From: CBDCYS01 sp965226245
GTDB lineage: Bacteria; Acidobacteriota; Terriglobia; Bryobacterales; UBA6623
Length of the DNA stretch: 64,000 bases
Direction of reading: 5' to 3'
Assembly: GCA_965226245.1 (NCBI GenBank)
Contig: CBDDCL010000015.1
Span: 496,001-560,000 of the forward strand
A program made the position numbers and the translations under genes. Below are positions 15,936 to 25,349 of the stretch, piece by piece; position 1 is the first letter of the stretch; every line of letters begins with the position of its first letter. The notes beneath the pieces are model-generated. The model was not told where the DNA came from. It was given only the letters and a program-made list of their open reading frames with translations, and ran no database searches.

Positions 15936-17213
15936 TCACCAAGCCGTCATGGCGTCTTCAAACATAGCCGCCAGCTCGCCGGGACCGGCCGGGCGTGGCG
16001 ACAGCTTGGTCACGCGGTGCTGCGGCAGCGTGCCCTCGACCAAAGCCGGTATATCTTCACTGCTGTAACCGATAGCCGACAAACCGTTGGGAACCTTCAG
16101 CCGCTGCATGAACACAGTGATCTGATCCGCCAGAACCTTGCCGGCGTCTTGCGGGCCGACCCCGTCCACATTCGCGCCCAGCACTTTGGCCACCTCCAAA
16201 TGCCGCTCGGGACAAGCCGGGGCAGTAAACCGAAACACCGCCGGTGCATTGAGGATCACCGACACGCCGTGGGGAACCAGCGGGCGATCCACCGGATAGC
16301 CGGGCGAACGATAGTCCCTCACCATTCCCGATACCGCATACGACATGCCGTGGGGCAGATGAACGCCCGCGTTGCCGAATCCTATTCCCGCGTAGGCGGC
16401 CGCTAGCAGCATCATCCCCCTGGCTTCGTCGTCCCCCGGGTCTTCCACCGCCCGCGGCAAGAATTTCCGCAGCATCCGCAGCGCCTGCAGCGACCAGACA
16501 TCACTAATCGGATTCGAGCCCTGATAGGCCGGGCGCAGGATCGGGCGCTGCGGACGCGGACGCTTGGTATAAGGCATTGCGGTAAACGACTCGACCGCGT
16601 GACTGAGCACGTCGAGACCCGTCGAGGCCGCCACCTCGGGAGGGAGCGTGCGCGTGTTATCCGGGTCGAGAATGCCCAGGGTTGGCTTTAGACGCCGGTG
16701 CGCGATACCGGTTTTGGCATGCAACTCGGTGTAGTCAAAGATGGCGACGCCGGTCGTTTCGCTGCCTGTCCCGGCCGTCGTCGGTATCGCAAACAACGGT
16801 TTCAGCGGCCCCGGCGCCGGCAAGCCCTTGCCGATCGGCGGGTTGACATAGTCGAGAAAATCCGCGGGATAGCTGGTGTAGAGATTAGCGGCCTTGGCTG
16901 TGTCAATTGTGGAACCTCCCCCGACGGCCACGAAGGCGTCAAAAGGCTCCGCGGCGGCGAATTCAATCGCCTCCTTGAAGGAGTGATCGGTGGGCTCCAC
17001 GCGAACGCGGTCAAAAAGAGCGTAAGAGATCTTTTGAGCTTCCAGCGATTCGAGGACAGTCGCAACCGGAGTCAGTTTCGCCAGATGCGGATCGGTCAGC
17101 ACCATGACTCGGCCGAGTTTTTGGTCCGACAGTTCCGGTCCAATTTCGCGAGTGGCTCCAGGACCGTAGCGAATGTTCGAAGTCGCCAACTCGACGGCAT
17201 ATTCTGGGTTCAT
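15936..17213 (-). CDS. Hydroxyacid-oxoacid transhydrogenase (iron-containing alcohol dehydrogenase family)
   Basis: A 425-residue group III iron-dependent dehydrogenase. It shares long blocks with the mitochondrial enzyme ADHFE1/HOT: RPAYQGSNPISDVWSLQALR, GIGFGNAGVHLPHGMSYAVS, PLVPHGVSVILNAPAVFRFT and LPQHRVTKLSPRP. HOT converts 4-hydroxybutyrate and 2-oxoglutarate to succinic semialdehyde and 2-hydroxyglutarate. The nucleotide-binding GGGSTIDTAKAANLYTSYP and GTGSE motifs and the metal-binding His residues (SHAVES, HLPHGMSY, VPHGVS) are present. A strong GGAGGAG site precedes the ATG. The gene stands alone. A broader alcohol dehydrogenase role cannot be excluded. Confidence 0.88.
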   Translation of the reverse strand: MNPEYAVELATSNIRYGPGATREIGPELSDQKLGRVMVLTDPHLAKLTPVATVLESLEAQKISYALFDRVRVEPTDHSFKEAIEFAAAEPFDAFVAVGGGSTIDTAKAANLYTSYPADFLDYVNPPIGKGLPAPGPLKPLFAIPTTAGTGSETTGVAIFDYTELHAKTGIAHRRLKPTLGILDPDNTRTLPPEVAASTGLDVLSHAVESFTAMPYTKRPRPQRPILRPAYQGSNPISDVWSLQALRMLRKFLPRAVEDPGDDEARGMMLLAAAYAGIGFGNAGVHLPHGMSYAVSGMVRDYRSPGYPVDRPLVPHGVSVILNAPAVFRFTAPACPERHLEVAKVLGANVDGVGPQDAGKVLADQITVFMQRLKVPNGLSAIGYSSEDIPALVEGTLPQHRVTKLSPRPAGPGELAAMFEDAMTAW

Positions 17214-17596
17214 TCCCTTGCTCCTCCATACCTATTCTGAACGCCGGACCGGATGCCCGTGACTGACGCCCACAATGCCCGCGAAATACGTACCACTAAA
17301 TCACGCTCCAAGGAGCTTCGATATCCCTCGCGCGCCGACAGGCATCCCGATTCGCCCCTAACCCCGATCGTCAAGCTTGATGCCCGTGCCGGCGTGATCA
17401 GGAACTCCTGCCGCTGCTATGATAGGCGTTGCAGCCGACCGCGGCATGTTGCGTCCAGGCCGGCTTGACCCCGGACTCCCGTCCGGGGCTCTGAAGTTGC
17501 TTGATGAGAATCCATGCCTGTCCGTGGGTTCCCCAATCAGTGTCGCTCCGCCTCGCCGGACTAGCGCAAAATGTCGCTGTTAACAGGAAGAACGAC

Positions 17597-18715
17597 ATGA
17601 GTACAGACAACACGAACGCTCGCAAAGCAGTTATCAAAGAACCGAGAACCCCCAAAGCCTTCTGGGGTTTCCTAGTCGTGCTGTGTCTCGGAGCAGCCCA
17701 GCAAAGCTCGGCCCAAACCACGGCCCGCTGGAAAGCTCACGATATGAGCCGTCCGTGGCCGCCGATGGTGAGTTCGGCCGCGAAGCTTCCGGCGCCACCG
17801 CCATCCGACGCGGTTGTTCTGTTCGACGGCAGTGATCTTTCCAAATGGCGCGGCCGCGACGGCGGGCCCTCCAAATGGATCGTCAAGGACGGCTACATGG
17901 AATCCGTCCGAGGGGCCGGCTACATTGTTTCCCGCGGATCGTTCGGCGACGTTCAACTGCATGTTGAGTTCGCGGCTCCGTCTCGTGTCCAGGGCAACAG
18001 TCAGGGCCGCGGCAACAGCGGCGTGTTTCTGATGGATCTCTACGAAGTGCAGGTGCTCGATTCCTACGACAACCCCACCTATGCGGATGGGCAGGCGAGC
18101 GCGATTTACGGCCAATATCCCCCTTTGGTGAACGCCAGCCGCCCGCCGGGGGAGTGGCAAAGCTTCGACATCATCTTTCGGAGGCCCCGCTTCCATCCCG
18201 ACGGCGGCCTGAGCCAGCCCGCGCGGATCACCGTGCTGCACAACGGCGTTCTGGTGCAGGACAACGTTGAGCCCTGGGGAACCACAACATGGCTGCAGAG
18301 CTTCGGCTACCCGTCTCATGCGGACAGGCTTCCTTTGTCTTTGCAGGACCATGGGAATCCCGTTCGCTTCCGCAACATCTGGCTGCGGGAGCTGTCCGAG
18401 TCAGCGCGCCCAGGTCCTCCGGCCAAGCCGGCGAGACCGGTTGTGACCTTGACGGAGAAAACGCTGGACCTCTATACCGGCACGTACGAGTCGAACGGGC
18501 AACCTTTCTTCGCTATCACCAGGGAAGGTACTCAAGTGTCGGCCAAGTTTTTCTCTCTGCCGGGATCGATTGATCTTTTGACCCACTCGAAAGAGGAATT
18601 TTCCCTGCGATGGACCGCCGCCAAGTTCGTCTTTGAGCTGGACGCGGGGGGGAAGCCCACAGCCGCAAAGTTTCACATCGGGGGTGACGCGCGAGTCACG
18701 AAAAAGGTCAACTAG
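17597..18715 (+). CDS. Secreted DUF1080 (3-keto-disaccharide hydrolase-like) protein with DUF3471-like tail
   Basis: A 372-residue exported protein. The start at 17597 (MSTDNTNARKA) has AGGAAG about 8 bases upstream; an upstream start would add 32 residues of no family similarity. A signal-anchor segment (FWGFLVVLCLGAAQQSSAQ) is followed by a DUF1080 beta-sandwich: VVLFDGSDLSKWRG, WIVKDGYME, NSGVFLMDLYEVQVLDSYDN and GNPVRFRNIWLREL. The last ~85 residues (LDLYTGTYESNGQPFFAITR and following) resemble the DUF3471 domain found after beta-lactamase-type folds. DUF1080 proteins act on glycosides or bind sugars at the cell surface. The exact substrate is unknown. Confidence 0.85.
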   Translation: MSTDNTNARKAVIKEPRTPKAFWGFLVVLCLGAAQQSSAQTTARWKAHDMSRPWPPMVSSAAKLPAPPPSDAVVLFDGSDLSKWRGRDGGPSKWIVKDGYMESVRGAGYIVSRGSFGDVQLHVEFAAPSRVQGNSQGRGNSGVFLMDLYEVQVLDSYDNPTYADGQASAIYGQYPPLVNASRPPGEWQSFDIIFRRPRFHPDGGLSQPARITVLHNGVLVQDNVEPWGTTTWLQSFGYPSHADRLPLSLQDHGNPVRFRNIWLRELSESARPGPPAKPARPVVTLTEKTLDLYTGTYESNGQPFFAITREGTQVSAKFFSLPGSIDLLTHSKEEFSLRWTAAKFVFELDAGGKPTAAKFHIGGDARVTKKVN

Positions 18716-18830
18716 CGAAAGGGGCGGCTGGCCGGTTAGTGGGGATGGGCCGTTTGGAGTCATCGAGAAAGGCGTTCTGGTCGGCGTCCAATGAGCTCGA
18801 AGCGCATGCGTTCGCGTTATGCCGCTGGGA

Positions 18831-21557
18831 TCAGGGGATCGCACTGCTCCACACACTCGTGTTGCCCGACTCGAATCCGTCGGCGAAGATTACCGCCTTG
18901 AACAGAGTTTGCGAAGTCCCCGGCTGAAGCTTTACTCGAACGTTGATCTGCCCCAGCGCACAGACCGCGCCCGGCGCCCCGCCCTGGTATATAGATTCCG
19001 CCGGGTTGCCGTCGACGACCACGTTGACGGGATTCAAGGCAGGCAGCAAGCTGAGTGGCGCCAACTCGTCTTCAGCGCAGGACTGATCGTAGAGGCCGAG
19101 TCCCGCGACAAATGTTTGAATAATTTCCCCGTCGCGTATCGGGTTGTCGGGGCCGTTGATCGTGTTGTCTTGGTTCAGCGCGGCAATCGGGCCGGTACCC
19201 TGCTGGTTGACCGTAAAGAACTGCGGGAATGAGTCGGCGCCGGGCAAGGTCAGTACGTTGGAAACCTGGTCGCGGAAACGGAGCTGCACGTTTACGGTCT
19301 GCTCACCGGCGACGCTCACAGGAGCGATCACCGCTGCCTGCGTTGAAGCCGCAAAGATCAGAGCCCCCGGATCGCCATTGAATAGAATTTCGAGTTCCGC
19401 GAGTTTCTTGGGCAGTTTGTTGTTCTCGTCCAATCGAAAGACTACGGGATCGGGAATATCGAGCGGCGTAAAGAACGCGTTGTGGATGGCGAGTGGCGCG
19501 ACGGGGATTTTTTGGAACGAGGCCCCACTAGGCAGCGCCAGCAACGCAAGATCGTCGGTCCGAAGAACGAAGGCGTCGGCAGGCCCGCCGCCAAATTCCG
19601 GCTGAATCGGGTCTAGTTGTTCGAACTCCTCAACGGCGGCGCCGACCACCGCCAAGTTTCCGGACGGATTGACGGACGCATTGATCGCAAAGGCGCCAGG
19701 ATAGTCCACCCTGGCCTTCTCCTCGCCGCTGTCCGGGTCGACCCGGGAAATCGTGGTTCCGACCTCAGTGGTCGGGCCTGAAGCGTTATTCGAGACGAGC
19801 AGGACGTCGCCCGTCGGGGTGGTTTCAACATCGACGGCCTCCCGGAGCTCCCGGAGCCCGACGCGAAAGACCCGCCCCTTCAACTCCTCAATGAGGAATT
19901 CAACCGGCCCAGTGAACAAGACCGAATCGAGCTGAGCCGAGGGTCCGTCCGGGATCACCGTCCGAGCGAGGTGGAAGGCAGGGCCCGGGGGCGCCGTCCC
20001 GGGGAACAAGCGTCCTTTGAACTGCTCGGCATCTTCGATAAAACTCAGGCCGGCAGGGTCGTCCAGCCATCCCCCCGTCCCTTCGAACAGGTCAGGTTTA
20101 GCGAGAAACTTATAGAATGGCGAGCTACTAGGAGCGGAAGGATTGTTCCCAAAACCCAGGTCGTCGGAGTTGCTGTTGCCGAAGAGTGCGACGTGGTCTT
20201 GGTCCTGTACGAATGTCGCGGTCCTGATGTTTTCCACACGGTTGCCGCTGATTTCGCGGCCTCCGGTCACCGTGAAGTCGGTGATCCCGCCAATGAATGA
20301 ATCGCTCGGACCTTGCACCGCCCACGGGTCGCGGTCGGCGATGGAAAATCCCTGCGGCGTGGACCCTGCGAGGATGCAGTCGAGCGGATCGTCGGGGCCG
20401 GACGGTTCCTTGCAATCGGCGCCGTTGAACGACTCGTTCATCGGGCCGCCCATGCTGACGACCCGGCCCGGGTTCAGCATCGGCGCGCCATCGATAACGC
20501 TGATGTCAAGCTCGCCCAGGATCAGGTCGAAGCCGCCGTTGGTCGGGCCGGCGAGCCCCGGAAACGGGCCCTCGGTACCGCCCGCGTAGACAAGTTTGTT
20601 GACCGCCTCGAGGTACTTCAGCCAGCCGCAACTGTCAAAGCCCGGCCCGCCCAGGATGGTCGTGTTGATGTGCCTATAGCTGCCGTCGGCCTGCTGCTCC
20701 TGGACGAAGAAGAAAATGTCTCCATTGCCGGGCATTGGGGGAGGCGTCACACCTGGTGGAAACGGTAAACCGGGGTCGGTCACGTCACCGCAGACAAACA
20801 GCTGGTCTACGGTATAGTCGACTCCGAAAGCGACCTCAAGGCCGGTTGTACCCAGGAAAGCCGCTTGCGACACCGTGATGGGATCAATCACCAGCGGCAG
20901 ACTGGTGTCATAAGGGCCCAGCTCAAACCCAAAAGTCGCGTGACCGGCTTTGCGAAAAGCGCTGTCGACGTAGGTCTTTGCCCCAGCGGCCAGTTGATAA
21001 GCAACCGGTTTGCGCTGAGCAACGCCTCCGAGTTCGAGGCCGCCCTCGGGGTTGAGCGCCGCGCCCGCGGCCCCTTCAAAGGCGAGCCGGATGAGGCTGG
21101 GGTCGCCGCCCGGCGCGATCAAGAAGTCGTACTCGAGGCGTCCCCCGGTGAAGTGAAACTCCAGATCGATCCCCGGGTAGACGCCGCGATAGCGGACTTT
21201 TGAGTAGGAGGGAACCTCAGGCAGCCAGTCCGCCGGATCCGTGCCGATGTAGTAGCTGGTGCGCAGCTCGAGCAGGCTGACGCCACTGGCCGCGCTCTCC
21301 GCCGAGCCGTTCACCCAGCGCATGGTCACCATTTCGGCTGGCCCTTCATCGGCCGCGCGCCTGAAGATCATGGCTCCGGCCGTCAGATGGACGGTGCGCC
21401 CCCGGCCACGAGCCAGGAAGAGAACGTCGCCGGGAGCCTGGCCAAGATTTTGTTCAAAGGCGGGCTCGATCGAAAGGGGCGAAATGCCTGCCGCTAAAGC
21501 TGGCGGTGGGACAAGAATGAACGAAAGCAAGCAAAGGAAAATTACGCGAAAAGCCAT
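18831..21557 (-). CDS. Large secreted protein with DUF7948/SBBP-like N-terminus and Solibacter-type Ig-like C-terminus
   Basis: A 908-residue protein with a clear signal peptide (FRVIFLCLLSFILVPPPALA) and a strong GAGGAGG site. Residues ~30-230 carry the domain that usually precedes SBBP propeller repeats (FEQNLGQAPGDVLFLARGRG, RYRGVYPGIDLEFHFTGGRL, ending LPLVIDPITVSQ). The middle part (AAFLGTTGLEVAFGVDYTVD onwards) is a divergent propeller without the regular SBBP motif. The last ~200 residues resemble TIGR03437-like Ig domains (VVDGNPAESIYQGGAPGAVC, ALGQINVRVKL). The end reads FADGFESGNTSVWS, a short C-terminal motif seen on many secreted proteins and possibly a sorting signal. The role is probably extracellular; no partner is known. 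Confidence 0.8.
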   Translation of the reverse strand: MAFRVIFLCLLSFILVPPPALAAGISPLSIEPAFEQNLGQAPGDVLFLARGRGRTVHLTAGAMIFRRAADEGPAEMVTMRWVNGSAESAASGVSLLELRTSYYIGTDPADWLPEVPSYSKVRYRGVYPGIDLEFHFTGGRLEYDFLIAPGGDPSLIRLAFEGAAGAALNPEGGLELGGVAQRKPVAYQLAAGAKTYVDSAFRKAGHATFGFELGPYDTSLPLVIDPITVSQAAFLGTTGLEVAFGVDYTVDQLFVCGDVTDPGLPFPPGVTPPPMPGNGDIFFFVQEQQADGSYRHINTTILGGPGFDSCGWLKYLEAVNKLVYAGGTEGPFPGLAGPTNGGFDLILGELDISVIDGAPMLNPGRVVSMGGPMNESFNGADCKEPSGPDDPLDCILAGSTPQGFSIADRDPWAVQGPSDSFIGGITDFTVTGGREISGNRVENIRTATFVQDQDHVALFGNSNSDDLGFGNNPSAPSSSPFYKFLAKPDLFEGTGGWLDDPAGLSFIEDAEQFKGRLFPGTAPPGPAFHLARTVIPDGPSAQLDSVLFTGPVEFLIEELKGRVFRVGLRELREAVDVETTPTGDVLLVSNNASGPTTEVGTTISRVDPDSGEEKARVDYPGAFAINASVNPSGNLAVVGAAVEEFEQLDPIQPEFGGGPADAFVLRTDDLALLALPSGASFQKIPVAPLAIHNAFFTPLDIPDPVVFRLDENNKLPKKLAELEILFNGDPGALIFAASTQAAVIAPVSVAGEQTVNVQLRFRDQVSNVLTLPGADSFPQFFTVNQQGTGPIAALNQDNTINGPDNPIRDGEIIQTFVAGLGLYDQSCAEDELAPLSLLPALNPVNVVVDGNPAESIYQGGAPGAVCALGQINVRVKLQPGTSQTLFKAVIFADGFESGNTSVWSSAIP

Positions 21558-21813
21558 CGCCGCACCTCCTCGGGACTGCGTCTTCGGCCCAAGTATGGCA
21601 CAGAAGCGCAGCGGCGATCTTGTCCTTTAGCGTTTGGCCTTCGAGGCAGGCCATGGCGAGCAAGGTTTGCCCCTCGACCTCGTCGATCTCGTAAACGGAC
21701 TCTCACCGGCTGGATCGCTGCCTTTAACAGGCTGCGCTAAACGACACCCATCCCGTCTTCGCCGAGCCCGGTGGGGCTTCCATAGACCGTTCCGATTCAA
21801 GAAAGAACCGTAC

Positions 21814-22506
21814 CTATTCAAGAAACGTCACCCAGTTCCCCAGCGGTTCGCGCTCCGTGATCAGGGTGTTCTCGATGGCTTCGTTGTCGGCGTAGCCTAG
21901 CGACATGCCGCAGATTAGGGTTTCGTTTTCGGGCATCTGGAGGTAGTCGCTGATGATGCGATGAAACGGCGTCCAGGCTGCCTGCGGGCAGGTATCCAAG
22001 CCATGGCCGCGGGCGGCGATCATGATATTCTCGAGAAACATGCCGTAATCCAGCCAGCTTCCTTTTTCGAGAATTCGGCCGATGGTGAACATCAGCCCGA
22101 CAGGGGCATCGAAGAACTTATAGTTTCGCGAATGCTGGGCATGCATCTTGTCTTTTTCGCCTTTCTGGATGCCGAGCAGTCCGTAGAGATCCCAGCCGAT
22201 CTTGCGCCGGCGCTCGATATAGGGCGAGATCCACTTCGTCGGGTAGTAAGCGTATTCCTGGGTGTGTTTCGCCGCCTCTTGGGGATCGTCGTATGCGGCC
22301 AGGATTCGCCGGGAAAGTTCCTCCTTCGCTTCGCCGCGTAAGATATAGACACGCCACGGTTGGGTGTTCGTTCCTGATGGAGCGCGGGCGGCGGTTTCGA
22401 GGATCTTTTTGATCGTGTCCTCGGAGACTTCCTTCGGCAAAAAGGCGCGAACCGAGCGGCGTGAGCGAATCGCAGCGTCGACTGGATTCAAGGTGCGACC
22501 GTCCAT
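21814..22506 (-). CDS. Nitroreductase-family FMN oxidoreductase
   Basis: A 230-residue flavoprotein of the NfsB/FRP-like nitroreductase fold. The N-terminal RSRRSVRAFLPKEVSED matches the FMN phosphate-binding start. APSGTNTQPWRVYILRGEAK is the conserved FMN-binding block. Toward the end, ENIMIAARGHGLDTCPQAAW and CGMSLGYADNEA complete the family pattern. It begins 8 bases after the stop of the upstream amidohydrolase gene, so the two likely form an operon and may act on the same aromatic substrate; that link is inference. The physiological substrate is unknown. Confidence 0.92.
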   Translation of the reverse strand: MDGRTLNPVDAAIRSRRSVRAFLPKEVSEDTIKKILETAARAPSGTNTQPWRVYILRGEAKEELSRRILAAYDDPQEAAKHTQEYAYYPTKWISPYIERRRKIGWDLYGLLGIQKGEKDKMHAQHSRNYKFFDAPVGLMFTIGRILEKGSWLDYGMFLENIMIAARGHGLDTCPQAAWTPFHRIISDYLQMPENETLICGMSLGYADNEAIENTLITEREPLGNWVTFLE

Positions 22507-22514
22507 TTAGGCAT

Positions 22515-24026
22515 CTACGCTGATCGCTGGATCCAGCCGTAATAGGCGTGACTCGGCTTAGCGCCTTGGGCTTGGTAATTCGCCTTCAGCAGGGCCAGTT
22601 TGTCCTTGTAGTCGGGCGGCATTGGGTTGCGTTTGGCGCCGACCTCCACACCGTACACTTTGGCGGCCGTCAGCCCGAAGATGGCGCGTTTGACTTCGCC
22701 GGTGACCGGCCCGAGGGGCGCCCAGCCGTGCTTCTCCTGCAGGTCTTCAGGGATCTCCATGCGGCGCAGGGCTTCAATCTGCCACTGCGGGCTCCCGTAC
22801 CAAACCGAGTCCGTGCCGTAAATGACGTGGTCATGGCCGAAGCCCTTCACGAGCTGCGCCATGATCCCGGCGGCCAGCCGGGGATGCGTCACGACCGACG
22901 AGGCGAAGGTCGAACCGATCTCGGGATATACGTTCTTCACGCCGTGCTTTTGGGGGATTTCCGCCAGGTCGGTCACCCAGGGGATGTAGCCGGTCTTTTC
23001 GAACTCAGCTTCGGTGGCGTCGAGGTCCATCGAGGGCCGCAGTGCCGCGTGATAGATGATGAAGTTTAAATTCGGAAACGCCTTGGCGGCGCCGGCAATG
23101 TCGTCGGCCGCTGCGTACTTCCAGTTTGTGAACTTCTCGTAATCGGGAGGGATCAGGCCCTTGTGAATACAAACATTCCGAATCCCCACTTTCTCGGCCA
23201 GCTCCCAGCAGGGGAAGGCGACCTTTTCGTCATCCATCATCCAGGGATATTGCGAGTCGCTTTCACCGGGATCGCCCACGGTGTAGCCCTTCCAGGAGTC
23301 GATCTTCAAGTCCTTGGCGATACGGTCCATCTCTTCGAGGTTGCCGGGCTTGCCGGGCCAGAATAGACCGTGCCCCATCAGCCGCTGAGAGCCGGTGAGC
23401 TCGTTGATGAGCTGGCGGCTTTCGATGATTTCGTCGGTCGTGAGGGCCATGTGCTCGGGCGTCTCGGATGTGAAGCCGCTCAAGATTGCGACGTCGGTGT
23501 CGCTGTCCAGGAAGATGTCCTTGATGTAGTGATCGAGGTTGAAGACGTCGAGCGTGGGCGCCTCCTTCGACAGGTCGGGGTTGACCACGATATTCTTGGT
23601 GTTCTGCCCTTGCGCCCAGCGCCTGAGGCGGAGAAGGCCGTCGCGGTCGAAGGTGTCACGGACGTGATGGGTCTGCGCGTCAAAGATAAACTCGTTGGCG
23701 AGGCTGGCGCGCCGCTCGTCTGCTGCCGCGGGCTCAGCGGCTTCGGCGGCGTCCACCGCGAAGATGTGTCCAAAAACCTGATTCATGGCCATGAAGGCGG
23801 CGGCCATACCGCTGCTCGTCTCGAGGAACTGCCGGCGGCTCAGTCCCAGTCTCTTGCCGTTCGCATCAGCGATCTCTTTGATGCGGTACTCGACCTCTGC
23901 TTGAGCCCTGGTCTGCGCCAACGGCATGTACTCGCCGTTTGAGACCATCTGTGTCGGTATGGGCGAGCGGTAAGCGGCGTGCTCGGCGTTCACCAATTTC
24001 TTGAAGTATTTGGAGCTGATCCACAT
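22515..24026 (-). CDS. Amidohydrolase-family (TIM-barrel) metal-dependent hydrolase with internal Tat-like motif
   Basis: A 503-residue protein of the amidohydrolase-2 type. A twin-arginine-like motif (SRRQFLETSSGMAAAFMAMN) occurs at about residue 62, after an unusually long hydrophilic N-region. Export by Tat is therefore possible but atypical. The barrel begins with FIFDAQTHHVRDTF, carrying the HxH-like metal pair as QTHH. Later metal or active-site blocks are NVCIHKGLIP, LNFIIYHAALRP and HDHVIYGTDSVWYGSPQWQI with the catalytic Asp. Family members decarboxylate or hydrolyse aromatic and lactone substrates. It is followed directly by the nitroreductase gene. Confidence 0.85.
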   Translation of the reverse strand: MWISSKYFKKLVNAEHAAYRSPIPTQMVSNGEYMPLAQTRAQAEVEYRIKEIADANGKRLGLSRRQFLETSSGMAAAFMAMNQVFGHIFAVDAAEAAEPAAADERRASLANEFIFDAQTHHVRDTFDRDGLLRLRRWAQGQNTKNIVVNPDLSKEAPTLDVFNLDHYIKDIFLDSDTDVAILSGFTSETPEHMALTTDEIIESRQLINELTGSQRLMGHGLFWPGKPGNLEEMDRIAKDLKIDSWKGYTVGDPGESDSQYPWMMDDEKVAFPCWELAEKVGIRNVCIHKGLIPPDYEKFTNWKYAAADDIAGAAKAFPNLNFIIYHAALRPSMDLDATEAEFEKTGYIPWVTDLAEIPQKHGVKNVYPEIGSTFASSVVTHPRLAAGIMAQLVKGFGHDHVIYGTDSVWYGSPQWQIEALRRMEIPEDLQEKHGWAPLGPVTGEVKRAIFGLTAAKVYGVEVGAKRNPMPPDYKDKLALLKANYQAQGAKPSHAYYGWIQRSA

Positions 24027-24176
24027 GGTGTTTTCTCCTCGATTGGACGGCGGTCCGGGTCGGTCGTATTCTAACTGGAAAACGTAGTCGCCTGCAGGCC
24101 GTTCAATGACACTATTGTTGAACGTAACCGATTAAGAAATCTGCAACGACCGGCATGCGTCCACGGGATTTCGCGT

Positions 24177-24222
24177 GCCATCGTCCATCTGGGGCAATCT
24201 CCGGGGGGCAACACGCACTTTC
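24177..24222. repeat. Direct repeat, copy 1 (partner at 25304-25349)
   Basis: Reads gccatcgtccatctggggca, then atctccggggggcaacacgcact. The partner near 25304 has the same frame (gccatcgtgcatctggggta, then atctcgttgcgggacaacacgcact) with about eight changes. The two copies flank the small membrane-protein gene and the hairpin element between them. The remaining bases from 24027 to 24589 hold nothing else recognisable. Confidence 0.7.
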
Positions 24223-24589
24223 GCAGGCCAGGGTTGACCTTCTGACTTGGTTGGCGAGTTAGCGAGCGAGGTGTTAGGCCGGGGCATGACTGGACCTAGG
24301 TGGAGTTCGGCGACGGGATGATCCGTGCCGCGATCCATGCCCTCCGAATTTACGGCGACGGTTGGCAGTTCGCGGCAGGGCTTGGCCCGGGGCCGCTTCC
24401 GTAAACCCGAACGCGCCAACGCTGCCTCGTGTCAGTCCGGAAAGCAGCAAAGGCGAATTCTGGGATCTTGCATCGCAGTGGGGTTCGGGCTCGGTCCCCG
24501 AATTCCCGCAATTCCCCGGGCGTCACGAATCTCGAGCGATATTTCGCCCGCTCTGCCCTTCGATTCCGTGCAAACCACGAGACCGGTTC

Positions 24590-24994
24590 TTAGGCGCGGC
24601 CGAGCACGGCGCCAATGGCTCCGCCCGCCAAGGCGCCCCGGATAGCCGCCACCACTGCGTTCACCAGGATCAGGGCCGGCTCTATCGCGTTCATCGTGGC
24701 GTACTGGGCGAGGCCAAAGCCCAATCCCATCAGCACTAAGAGCGACGCCCCCGCCTTGGCCCCTTGGGCGAGAGTTCCGGCTCCCGGCCAGCGTCTTAAG
24801 ACCATCGTGAGAAACGCTCCAAAGATGAGTTGGGAGAGGATCAGCGGGCCGAAGTCGGGCGTCTCTTTCATGGCTCCCGCCGGGGAACTCGCCATCATGA
24901 AATCGTGAAGCAGAACTCCGTAAAAAACGTAACCTGAAACGAAGAAGACGATTCCGCCGGCCAGCGACGCAAGCAGAAAATTTTTCGTGTCCAT
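24590..24994 (-). CDS. Small integral membrane protein, DUF1761-like
   Basis: A 134-residue protein with about four transmembrane helices: FLLASLAGGIVFFVSGYVFY, LILSQLIFGAFLTMVL, ASLLVLMGLGFGLAQYATMN and LVNAVVAAIRGALAGGAIGA. The layout and the aromatic GYVFYGVLLHDF segment recall DUF1761-type membrane proteins, but the match is by pattern only. A GAGGAG site (gaggagttaagaacac) precedes the ATG. The function is unknown. It stands alone between two direct-repeat copies. Confidence 0.75.
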   Translation of the reverse strand: MDTKNFLLASLAGGIVFFVSGYVFYGVLLHDFMMASSPAGAMKETPDFGPLILSQLIFGAFLTMVLRRWPGAGTLAQGAKAGASLLVLMGLGFGLAQYATMNAIEPALILVNAVVAAIRGALAGGAIGAVLGRA

Positions 24995-25163
24995 GTGTTC
25001 TTAACTCCTCTTTGCCAGTGCTCAGCGCCAACGGAACCTTATAGTTATTTACGTTGCTAGGCCCGCCGCGCCTCACGAGTATAAGCACGACGCCGGCTTG
25101 AACGCAACTCTACAAGATACTAGCCCGGCGATTCTGAGGATTTTGTTCGCGGAAACCTCTTCT

Positions 25164-25292
25164 CCGCGCCGGAACAGAGCCGCGCCCGCAAGGGTGCGGT
25201 CGAGTCTGGCAGTGACCGCATTCCGGTGGCGGCCCCGAGGCACTGACTACTCTCGCCCGCACCCTTGCGGGCGCGGCTCTGTTCCGGCGCGG
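25164..25292. repeat. Long perfect hairpin element (36-bp arms)
   Basis: Bases 25164-25199 and 25257-25292 are exact reverse complements (36 of 36) around a 57-base loop. The arms read ccgcgccggaacagagccgc then gcccgcaagggtgcgg. The arm sequence differs from the 9049/62077 hairpins, so it is a separate family of the same architecture. It lies between the small membrane-protein gene and the redoxin cluster. Confidence 0.9.
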
Positions 25293-25303
25293 GCTGTTGG
25301 GTC

Positions 25304-25349
25304 GCCATCGTGCATCTGGGGTAATCTCGTTGCGGGACAACACGCACTC
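25304..25349. repeat. Direct repeat, copy 2 (partner at 24177-24222)
   Basis: The second copy of the ~46-base repeat described at 24177-24222. It immediately follows the perfect hairpin element and overlaps the stop codon of the reading frame at 25348. Confidence 0.65.

Noticed and set aside
15885..16406. Plus-strand frame starting MIFAEGKTLPNSGF
   Set aside because: Most of it is antisense to the transhydrogenase gene; only the first few dozen bases upstream look protein-like, without a family.
24432..25088. 218-codon minus-strand frame over the small membrane-protein gene
   Set aside because: The 134-residue membrane protein in another frame has a good start site and hydrophobic pattern; the longer frame has neither.
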